This document shows positions 24,081 through 36,000 of a DNA stretch of 64,000 nucleotides, in pieces. Numbering within the stretch: the first letter of the stretch is position 1; each line of letters begins with the position of its first letter. This DNA is from Paroedura picta (taxonomy: Eukaryota > Chordata > Lepidosauria > Squamata > Gekkonidae), in contig NC_135380.1 of assembly GCF_049243985.1 (NCBI RefSeq), positions 23,484,501-23,548,500 of the forward strand, written 5' to 3'. The notes beneath the pieces were generated by a model that did no database searches, was not told the origin of the DNA, and worked only from the letters and a program-made list of their open reading frames with translations. A program made the position numbers and the translations under genes.

Positions 24081-27000
24081 GTGAGTCTGTTTTGTCAGGG
24101 CTTTGGGTTTGCAGGTGACTAAGCACTGTAAGGGACTTGCACAGCTTCCATGCATGTCAATGCATCAAAAGAGCATTTTTGATTAAACCCCCTCTGAATC
24201 GGCAACCTGCTTTCAGTACTGGCCATAGAGATGTTTCCATCCAGGAAGCTCCAAAGTTGATCAGGAAGGCATCTGCCTCAAGGCATTGGGGTTTTGTGTA
24301 ATTTCCAAAATGAATAGCCGTGGGTGGATATTTCCTTAAATTGGAGGAGAAGCCATCGATGTGGGAATCAAATGGCCCTATCGTGAAGAAAGCAAATGCA
24401 TTGGAGCTTTGGCACTGGCATGGGGATGAGTGAATGCATCAGACTCTGAGGCACAGTCCCAGGGATAGTTGCATATAAGCCCCTCTGAAAGGAACAGGAG
24501 CTGTGGAAGACCACTGCAGGGGGCTAGCAAGTAGGAGAAGAGATGCTATTTAGATTGTTGCATATCGGGAGATGCAATAACTGGAGTGGGTTGTTTGAGG
24601 AAGTAAGGGGTCCTTATGCGAGAAGCAGAAGAGTGTTGTGGGGGGTTGGATTGATGGGGTGGATTTTGGCTTTTTAACCTTAATATTGCATTTTCAAGAT
24701 TTTATTGCAGATGTTTTTGCAGGGTTGTCTCTTTATTGCTGTGGGTCTGGGTTTTTCTTGTGTCATAAACCACACTGAGCCATTGTGTTAGGGTAAACAT
24801 TTTATTCAAATAAGTGTGCTCATTAATTAATTGTTCCTGGTATATATCATTAATTGTTCCTTGCAGATCTTCTGGGAGGCTCCAGCAGAGAAGAAAGCAG
24901 AGTGCATCCAGAAGGGCAAAAGTAACCAGGTAAACCAGGTCACTGGAGATCCTTGCCTCGCACCCCTGGCCACTGGAAAATAGTTTTCCCATGTTAAAGT
25001 TAGCATCAACCATTTTGTCATACTTGAGAGTGACAGAGGCCTAGTTCTCAGAAGTTCTCTATCCAGCACGAACTCTTGCTGTGCCAAGCCTGGGGGTGGG
25101 TGGGAAGCACAATTAATATGGGCAGTGCAACATCCAAGGTCCACTGCTGAAAAGATGGGCCCTGCCTATTCTGGAAGTCCATCTTGCTCCTTCTTAGACC
25201 AAGTTTGAAGGGAAGGAAGGAAACTTGGCTAGATTGTGGGAAGCTTGCTATCAACTTTCTTCCTGCCCAAACAGCTGAGTTCTAGATCACTGCCAATCCT
25301 GTTATTCTCTTAGCTAATCCTGGAGGAAACCGTAAGTTAATCAGGATACAGTTGAAGAGTACAGGGACCCCCTTCAAAGGCAAATATTGTGATGGGGTCC
25401 AAGCTGGCTCTCTCTCCACTTAGATTCTGCCTGTGTCCTGGGTCCCTCCAGTCCTTGTTGTGCTTGGGGACATTCTGTTTTGGCTTCCTATGCAGAGTTC
25501 TTGCACACTATGTTTTTGGGCATGTGTTTCTGCTCCAAGAAAAGCTGAATTCTGCAAACGCACATTTGCACCCCTTACACTTATGGGTGTATTTATATAA
25601 TCTGATTTGTTTTTGCTAGTATGTGAAGCAGTGAAGAATAATGCACTTTAATTCTCCCCAAATTGGAACTCAGTTTGGTATAATGGCTAAGAGCAGCGGC
25701 CTCTGAGCTGGAGAACCAGGTTTTGGTTCCCCGCTCCTCCACATGTAGTCATCTGGGTGGCATTGGGCCAGTCACAGTTCTCACAGAGCTCGTTCAGCCT
25801 CCCCTACCTCACAGGGTGTAAAACAGCTGCTCTTCCTCCTCTGCCTGCCGTGCTGTCACCAAGCATTGCCTGCACAATTCTAAGCTTATCATTGAAGTCC
25901 GGAGAACTAGAAACTTCAGCCAGAGTTCCGTGGGTGCTGAATTCCGCACATGAATAGTGGCGGCACCAAATATAGGCAGCCCTGAGCATGGATGCGCTTT
26001 GGATGCTCACAAGCGACCATCTCCTTTCTCTGCAGACCGACTGCTTCAACTACATCCGTTTCCTGCAGACCTACAATAGTTCTCATATGTACACCTGCGG
26101 CACTTATGCCTTCCAGCCCAAATGTGCCTACATTGTGAGTATGGGAAGTCGCTTTCATGCATGTGGACATGTTTATGCGTTTTTGTAAAGTGCTGGTGGC
26201 CACCTGCTCAGTTCCATAATTGCCATCTCTTTCTCTTTCTGTCTGTTTCTCTCTTTTTGATGCCTTCTTAAGGATTTGGCCAGTTTCTCCCTCGACAGGC
26301 TGTCTTTTGAAGATGGAAAGGGGAAGTGTCCCTATGACCCAGCCAAGGGGCACACAGGCCTCATCGTGGGTAAGTAGCACCCAAAATTGGGCCAAGATAT
26401 TGGTGCCCAAGGCAGGAAATCCCCTTCCTGCTATTTATCAAGGGGTACGGCCTGCTGCAATATTCTCTTGTGCTAGGACTGTTGGAGCAAATTGTGCAAG
26501 AGGATATCTCAGTCTCCGAGGTCTGATCCGTGCTTATTGCTTTGCCACCCTTAATGAGGCCACAGATCTGCCACCCAGGAGAACAGCCTCCCCTTCCTTC
26601 ATGGCCCAGCTGCCTCCGGCACTGTTGATTCTTGGGAATGACCTACTTCAAGCCCAGCCAGCCCAGCCATGGGAAGTAGGGTGCTGCCTACATGCAACTA
26701 CTTGCTTGCCTCCCTTGGGCATGCAGGGGTTCTGGAGACTGGGCTGTGTGGGGCACCCTTCTGCGGTTGCTGAAAGGAGGGGCTTCTGCTGCCTGCAAGG
26801 AGCAGAGATTTCCCTCCCTCTTCTAAGCAATGGTCAATAGCCAGAGGTATTGTTTCATCTGTGAGTTTCAGTAGTCCGATTTAGTGATCCTTGAACTGGA
26901 ATGTCTTGGTCCGTCTATAATGGTCCGTCTATAATCTGTTTCTGGGTACAGTTCAAGGTTGACCTTTAAAGCCCCACACGGTTTGGGACCAGTGCAGGGT

Positions 27001-30000
27001 TGCCTGTTCCCTTGTAAGCCTACCCAACTGTTAGGGTCATTTTGAGAGGCCCTACTTTGCGTTTGTCTGCCTTCTGAAATTAGACCTTCAAGTGCATTTC
27101 AGTTATCACCAGGAACTACCAAGAGCAGCTCAGGTTAGAGCCCTTCTTGCTTTCGCATCCTTTGAGCAAAAACTATCCATGTATGCTCAGATGGCTTCTT
27201 TGTCCCCAGTGACAATTATACCAATTCTTAGCTTCAGTTTTGAAAGAAGCAGTTGGAGTCAAATGTTGGAGAGTCCATAGGACCTTTCTGATCCTGCCCT
27301 AAAAAGATTCTAGGATCCATGATGCCACCAGAGTAATTTGACTTATGGGGAAAGGTCCCATTGGGCCACTTCACTCCATGAATTCTTGGCTGGCAGCTGG
27401 GAGTTATACTGGCCCACCTACTGAACAATACATATCATTGTTTGTGACCGAACAGGGAAAGTAACAGTTTGGGGAACGGTTCCTTGCCTAGAAGGAATTT
27501 CTTTTACTTGCCCCAGGTGACTGGCAGTTTGCTACTCTGCTCTCCCTGTCTCTGCCCCTGTCTTAGGCTCACTCCTTCTCTTTGGACCATTTTAGATGGA
27601 GACCTGTATTCAGCGACACTCAACAACTTTCTGGGCACCGAGCCTGTGATCCTGCGCAACTTGGGCTCACGCTCCTCTGTGAAGACGGAGTACTTGCCTA
27701 CCTGGCTCAATGGTGAGAGCATGCACAAGGTGGAAGGGGTCTGCATGCAGTGCTCTTGGTCTGCGCACAACTCTTTAATGTGCCATGGCTTCTCTGAGTG
27801 CATGGGGTGTGTGATGGACTCTCTCCAGCTTGCCATATTGCTAAGGATGGGAATACAATCAGTGCCTTGTTGCAGAGCGTGAAACAACTATGGATTCCAG
27901 TTTGCATTCTCTCTGCACGCGTGCTTGGAAGGGACCAAGCGGGCTGGGTTTGGCTGCAGCCCCACTGACGGATCCATCTCCATGTCCATTTGCAGAACCC
28001 CACTTTGTTGGCTCAGCCTACATCCAGGAGAGTCTAGGAAGCGACAGCGGAGATGATGATAAGGTCTACTTCTTCTTCAGCGAGAGGGCCTTGGAGTACG
28101 ACTGTGACACAGAGCATCTGGTGGCCCGGATTGCCAGAATCTGCAAGGTAGGCAAGGATGCAGCCCCCCCCCCCCCTTATAGTTGTGAGGCTCAAAGAAG
28201 TGTGAAATGCATGTAAATGAAATGGTGGAGAACAATATTTTGTTCTCACCAAAGTGAACACTAAGTAAGTGCATTGATGTTTGCTCACATCCAGAACTTG
28301 TTACCTGGACCTCTCTCTCTTTGAGTTGAGGCCAGCTTTCACTGAGCTTGTCACATTTCCCCTCTGTTTGACAGCCTCCATGACAAATGGCTCAGTTCTT
28401 GCAGGTCAGCGTAGCTTTTGAGACCACTTATGACACCAGGATAGAATCTTGTTTGCATCCAGTCTTTTAGCTCCATGTTGTCAGACTGTAGTTAGTTTTG
28501 CTCCTTGGGGCAGAAACCTCGCTCTCTCATAGCTTACGTTGTTCTGTAAGGTGGCTCATAGATTGGTGTTGCCCTGTTAAGTAAGACAGGGGTCTAGTCT
28601 CAGGAGACCCCTCCCACAAAGGCATTCCTCCCCCTAAAAGTTTTTATTTCCCTGCAGGGGGACCTGGGTGGTGCCCGCACACTACAGAAGAAGTGGACAA
28701 CGTTTCTGAAGGCACGGTTGATGTGTTCCGTTCCAGAGCAGCAGCTCCATTTCAACCGGATTCAGGGGTCCTACACCCTGAGCGGGGACCACTGGCGTGA
28801 CACAAGCTTCTTTGGGGTCTTCCAGGCACGCTGGTAAGGCAGCATCTCTGGGTGCCAGCAAGGCATCTGCTCTGCTGACGGTCAGGGCCATATGTCAGCT
28901 GAGAGTGTAAACTTCCTAGAAGACGTGGGAAGAATAAAAAAGAAGCAGCTTGAAAACCATTGCTTAGAGCTTTGGAAGTCTGCAGGAAATGTCTGCTGAA
29001 GGCTCAGAAGTTGAATACAAGCCTTGGGGTGTGAGTAGTTAAGTCGGAAAAAGTTATCCAGAGCAGGAAAAAGTTGCAGGGTATTTAAAATGAGAATGCA
29101 GGTTGGCTAAATTTATACCACCTATAGAACATAATCGTTCTGAATTCTGATTTTGAGTTCCTGTGGCTCTGCCCTGCTCCTGAAGGCCTCTCCATCTTTC
29201 CCTGCTGAGCAGTTGGGTATAGTTTGGGCGTTGGGAGTAGTTTCTGCCTGCTGGTTGTTTCCTGCAGCCAAGCAAACAGGATTCTTTCCTGCAGCATGCT
29301 AAGGTACACAGGATTATAAAAGGAATCCAGGGAGTAGATGGCAGGCTGGTGGCTCAGGGGTGAGTACCGGGTGTCAGTGGTTTCCATGTAGACTGAAACC
29401 CTTGGTGAGGTTCCTTCTAGCCATGCTGTTGTAACAACCTCGAAGCCTTTTCTATCTTGGTTGGCTCTTAACCCTAATCCCAATTCCCTACAGGGGAGGC
29501 GTGGATGTTTCTGCGGTCTGCCAGTACCAGATTGAGGATGTGCAGAAGGTGTTTGAAGGACCCTACAAAGAGTACCGGGAGCAGTCCCAGAAGTGGGGTC
29601 GATACTCAGACCAGGTGCCATCGCCCCGGCCTGGAGCTGTAAGTACTGCCAGAAGAGAACTGCCCTGCCACCTCCAAATATGTCTCATTACTGCCCCCTC
29701 CTGGACTGTGACTAGGAGCAGGAGTAGTACCTCTTACTCTTTCATGATCTCCTGTGCACATAGTTTTATCATCCCCATGCTCATTCCAACATGCATGTTT
29801 TTTTCCCAGCATGCATTCACAGTTTTTTTAAATCACGCCACTGCGTAGGCTTATTTTTCAGCAGCATAACAAAAGTGTGAAGCATGCATTGAAAAAAGCC
29901 TGAACCCAATTCACGCTGATGGAGCTGTTGTGTAGAATCGCAATTACTATGGAATTGGCTCAAATGCTTTGAACAGACATGGAAGTTGTCATCCTGAGTT

Positions 30001-33000
30001 TGTGGGACTCTTTTTGCTGTTTGCCAGCATAGCCATACCTGTGTAGACAATGAGTGATTTCTGTTTTTACCTGTGTGCCTCCCCCGGGTAAAGGAGGTGT
30101 ACTTGGAGGCAATCTCCTTACGTGTAGTTTAGAAGCATTTTCTCAGAACTGGACAAATTGGAGATTCGGGTTCGAGTTCCTCCTTCTCCCCTTGTTTACA
30201 GTGCATCACTGGCTGGCATCGGCACAACAACTTCCACACCTCCATGGAACTGCCAGACAACACTCTCAACTTTGCCAAGAAGCACCCGCTGATGGACGAG
30301 GTGGTGACGCCCCAAGGGAACCAGCCCTTGCTGGTCAAGAAAGATGTCAACTTCACCCAGCTGGTGGTCGAGCGGGTGCATGGCCTGGATGGCAATGCCT
30401 ACGAAGTGCTGTTTGTTGGGACAGGTATGGGATTGGAAGACTCGCAGGTCCATGGATAGAGAATGCTCTTTGCAGAAGGTCCTGTGTTCTGTTCCAGCAG
30501 CCTTCCTTAAAGGATCTCACACAGAAGGCTGCTAAAGATCCCCTGCCTGAGATTTTGAATTCCTGTTGTCAGAGCCATGTGGATTAGCAATTGGGATTGC
30601 GTTGCTTTTTTTTTAAGTCTTTAAAAAAATTCAGCCTTTTTTTAAAAAAGGAAAATTCTGATTCCCCCAAATTTCTGTTCAACATCTGATTTAAATTAAA
30701 CAAATTAGTTTAATGTATGTATTTTCCCCTGTTTTGTATACCTTATTCTGACTTGGCTTTCTAAGGTGAGGGACAAGAGCCTATGAGGTACACCAAAGCT
30801 CCCTTGAAGTATTTGTCTAGTTACCAGTCTGGATTCTGAGATGTCAGCAAACGTTGCTACGTGCTTACCATAATGTTTGCAACCTCGTTTTTCTTATTTT
30901 GAAAAACTGAAAGCTGACTCAATGCTCCAAAAGGAAAGAAGATGACCCCAAAGGCGCCATGTGTCGCAAATAACTGTTGCATTTCAAAGAGTCCACAAAA
31001 TAAAGCCATCTTACTAATTAAATAAAGCCATCTTACTTGTGGCGCAGAGTGGTAAGGCGGCAGATATGCAGTCTGAAGCTCTGCCCATGAGGCTGGGAGT
31101 TCGAACCCAGATGCCGACTCAAGGTTGACTCAGCCTTCCATCCTTCCGAGGTCGGTAAAATGAGTACCCAGCTTGCTGGGGGGTAAACGGTAATGACTGG
31201 GGAAGGGAATGGCAAACCACCCCGTATTGAGTCTGCCATGAAAACGCTGGAGAGCGTCACCCCAAGGGTCAGACATGACCCGGTGCTTGCACAGGGGATA
31301 CCTTTACCTTTACTAATTAAATTATTTATAGACATCCTTTCCTCACATTAAACCTGCCACATGGTATAAAGAACTGCGATATCCTTTATTATCATGGAAC
31401 AGTTGGCAAATAATATCCACATCAGGCTTTTCTAAACAGTTCTATCTTCCACCATTGAGCTTTTACATTCCAGGGACCACCTGTTCTGCAGCAGCAGCAG
31501 AACAGTCACCCAAAGTCTCCCAACAAGGAGGCTGTGTTGATTGAGCCTGTCCAGGAGAGGGTACCATAAGAAGAAGCTGCTGGGAGACACTTGGTTGCCA
31601 GTCAAGGAGTACGAGATGTTTCAGACTGACAATGGCAAATTTTATTAAGTTTCCATAAAGTGTCAAAACTAACTCCTGGGTATACACCCATTTCGGATGC
31701 TTCTTCAACGACACTATAAATGATGAATAACATATACCCATTAATTATACAATTTGCATAACTGTAAACAAATAACAATAATACATTGATTACACTACGG
31801 TGAACTGGACATTAGTAGGTAAGTCATCCCAGTTATAAGAATTTTATACTTAAAAATTGAGATTTGATACTATAATACTGAATTGTGATTTATAATGTTA
31901 AAAATTTGGGGGTAGATAAAATTTAGAAAATATTTTTTTAGAAAGTAACCATAGAACAGAAAATTTAATTTCAAATCAGGTAATTGATTATACAATACAT
32001 GAATTTTTTGTATTTCACCAATATGTATTCTTAACTGTGTACATATTGAAATTTTTATATATATATTCTTATTTGTTTTTTTCAAAATCATTTGGATATT
32101 GAAAAATAATTGACACAAGTACCAATGTATAATAATTTTTCAATATTTTTTTGTTTACAATTATGCAAGGTATATAATTAATGGGTACATATTTATTATT
32201 TATCATGTCACTGAAGAAGCATGTGAAAACAGGTGTATACCTAGGATCTTGTTTTGACACTTCATGGAAACTTAATAAAATTTGCCCTCGTCAGCTTGAA
32301 ATGTCTTGTACTTCTTGACTACTACTTGATTGGCAGACATGCAGGGAGCTAGGCAGAGAGGTGGGTTCCAGCCTGTAGAAGGATGCTACTAGATAAACAT
32401 TTTGTTACCTAAAGATATAATATTACACATTAAGAGATATAAATGGCTTGCATGCATAAAGTCCCAAATACATTCTATGGCATTGCCCCATAGCAAGCTT
32501 GGAGATTTTCAGGAGTGTGGGTGCTGCTACCTAGTCAAGGTTGTGGGCTTAAAGTATCACATATGTGAGATCATAGATGAAGCTCCCTGGTCCACCTGGC
32601 TGAGAGTTGTGTGTTCTAATTAGAGTCCTCCAGGTTGTCGAGAAGAGTCCCTAAGATTTTATACTGGAAATAGATTTGAATTTGGGACATTCTGTATGTG
32701 TTCTACCACTGATTCTAGTTTTGATGCATGGGGTACTTCTCAAGAATCTGTGGGTTCAGGGAGCTGTAATAGGATTGGTTTCATGGGGAAGAGAAGATCT
32801 ATCTCCCCCCCTCCCATGCCACCCTGAATTCTTTCCTGTAATAGCCTCTGGCCATGACCTGCTCTGTTATGGGTCTTTTGCAGATAAGGGCTGGCTGTAC
32901 AAAGCTGTGATGCTGCCATCAGGTGTTCATCTTATTGAAGAGCTACAGATTTTTGACCAAGCCCAGCCTGTGAAGAGCCTAGTGCTGTCCCCACAGAAGG

Positions 33001-36000
33001 TAAGAAAGGTCCTCAAATGGAATAAGTCTGCAAGTTCTGGAGGTGCCAGACAGTAGTTATAGCTCTGGCCCTCCGTTGATCTCATCTGGAGATGGAGGGC
33101 TCGCCATTAACAGTCGCTTTACAGATGGGCGTGTAGTTACAGGTTAGTAAGAGTCCCTGCATCCTGCAATGCCTCGGTGATTTTGGAGAGGCCCCTTGTG
33201 GTTTCTCACACAGGCGTGTCCTTGGATGCTCTTTGTCTCTGACATAGCCACTATGTCCTGAATGCCAGGTCTTCCTGCTGACACCCTGCAGGAATAAGGT
33301 TGCAGGTTCTCCGCTTCCTTCTGCCTTGGTGCTGCCCCATTTCCATGTCTGCTTCATCTCTTATATCCAGTAGCCAAGATTGGCTAGCTGATGTCAGAGG
33401 ACAGGTCATCATTTCCTGTTTCAGGCCAGTCACTTCTGGTTGTCCTCCTAAGTAGCTCCACACCACTGTAGCGGCTTTCACCAGTATCTTTATCATCAGG
33501 GACAGGGGGAGCAGCCAAGGAACTGGAGAATGGGCATGGTCTGGTGACTAGAGAAAGTTGAGTAGGTAGGGAATTCTGGCTACAGAAAGGGAGGTGGAGT
33601 TGTGTAGGCTGCTCTGATCCCCATGAAAGCTGCCTTATCGCCATTCTGATTTTTAGGATTTCAGCAGAAATGGCCTGAGTGCTTTCATGGCTTTCTCTGC
33701 AGCCCTGACAAGTAGAAACTTGGGTGCAAAAGGCAAGCAAATGGAAGCTTAGATTTTGGGGATGGCACATTTTGCAAGAGAAGCTTGCCCTTGTGAGGCA
33801 AGTACACAGAAGGCAGCAGTCCAGGAAAGAGGATGCCAGTGGCCTTTTCTGTGGCTGCCTAAAGAATAAGAGGTGTGTCTCCAGATGCTGCTCCAGCTTT
33901 GACACTCTTCCTTCTCCCTCACAGAGGGTGCTGTTTGCTGGTTCCCATTCCCAAGTTACCCAGATTCCTGTGGCTGATTGCAGCAAGTACCACTCCTGTG
34001 CAGACTGTATCCTCGCCAAGGACCCCTACTGTGCCTGGAGCAGGAATGGGAGCTCCTGTGTTCGCATTGACACCTATGATGGGTAAGCAATGCATTGATT
34101 GGCTGGGAAAAGATTGGGACAACTAAAGCATTCTGGAGGTTGGAGCAGGGTGCACCAGTTCCTGAAAACTATTTTTCTAAATCTTTTTCCAAATGTGATC
34201 TATCTGAACAAGTTTTTTACCGAGAAGTCTATAATTTTTTTTTAATAGCAAGAAGTAGTTGCTCTGTACCATATTCTGTCCCTACAACAAGGAGTCCATG
34301 TTTGTGGACAAGGTGTATAGATCCATCTCTGGTCTCGCTATTCCACTGCCATCTGCCCTTGGCAGCAGTTTTTGGTCATGGAGTGCAGTTCTGTGCCACT
34401 CTTGCGATTTGCCTGTGTTTTGTTCTTGTAGGTCTTCGATGCTCTTCCAGGATTTGGGAGTACAGCCAGCAATCTGCAGCCCCATGCGTGTGTTCAGGCC
34501 AGGTGAGTCCTTCACTGCCCTTGTTGTTCTCTCCAGGCAACAGTGTTGTGGCAACTCCATCCCTGGCTTCTCCAGGATACACATGTGTGTGTGTTTGTAA
34601 TTTATGCTCAGGACCAGAATCACAAAGCGTGTGCACCCAGGTCTGCTTGAGCGCCTGCTGTATTTTGAGATTGTGGAACAGAAATTAAGACATGGCAATC
34701 TGTTGGAAGTCTACTGCTAGATATTTATGAATTTGGTGGGGAAGCTAGCAATGCTAGAAGGGGTAACAACAGGATCTCCAACTTATGTATACAGGGTTAT
34801 TTCCTCAAGAGAATCTAAACAAACCAGTCCAAAGTTAACTGGAAGATTGTTTTTATTAAGTAAGAACTTAAAGCTAAACACAAATACACAAACCAATATA
34901 CACTCAAGAAATTAAGGAATGGCAGGGTTGAATGGTAATGGTAATGAGGAAGTGGGGAAGCTGTAGTTACTGTCACGATGTGAAGGGGTCCAAGGAGACA
35001 GCAGCAAAATAATCAGGTAGATGAAGGCAGGGTGTTTGTGGAGAATTCCACACACAGATGGGTGCTAGGTGTCCAGTTTATATTTGTAACCTTGGGCTAG
35101 CCTCTACAACAATTTACTTGAAATGTTTTTTTTTTTTTTTGGGGGGGGGGAAGTATGATAAAGAAACTGGAAGGCAGGTGATGGGTTTATCCAAAGTGAG
35201 GACAAAGACCATCGTGGAACCTCAAAAGTCTGCCAGGAACCAAAAGAATAACTGTGATTGTTCCGCCAGGGTCAAATCAGATCAGAGATGTAAATATGTC
35301 TTGATGACCCCTAGATTACAGGACAGGAAATAGCTAGGGTGGAGTGTGCTTTTAGCGGTTGCTAATTAAGTTTTGCAAGGATGACAGGGAAGAGAGATTG
35401 GGAGTTGAGGAGATTAGTAACAGTTTACCTGAGGTCCTTTTGTTCCAAAACTATGCATCGCTGTTTTGGATTGGGAGAGAAAGCCAGCAGTTAATCAGTC
35501 CCTAGCCAACTCGCTAATCTGAACTTTTAGTATGTAAGATGCATTTGCCATCTATTCCAGAGTCCATTCCTGCCAGGCAGTGTGTTACAATTAATCTTGG
35601 GAGGTGTTGGAAGGGTGTTCATGTTTGGCCGACTATAAACTGCCCCTGAAAAATGGAGAAGAAGCATTCGCTGGCAGGGGCTTCTGGGAATTGTAGTCCA
35701 TGGACATCTGGAGGGCCGCAGTTTGACTACCCCTGGTCTGGATACTAAGATCTTCAAAAGAGAGCATCCTTGGGGATCCTTAACAGAGAATGACAGAGAA
35801 TGTTGGCAGATACTAATAAAATTCACATATAATATTGTGTCCATTTGCTTCAGCAGGGCTAAATCTCAGCCCCCAGTGCTTTATACTGCTGGCACTTCCA
35901 AATACTTGTGTGGGGTGTTAATATGTTCACTAAGAACTGTTCCTGATGCAGATGACATCCCATAGTTTTCACCAGCTTTGTGCATACTGAATACACCTTT

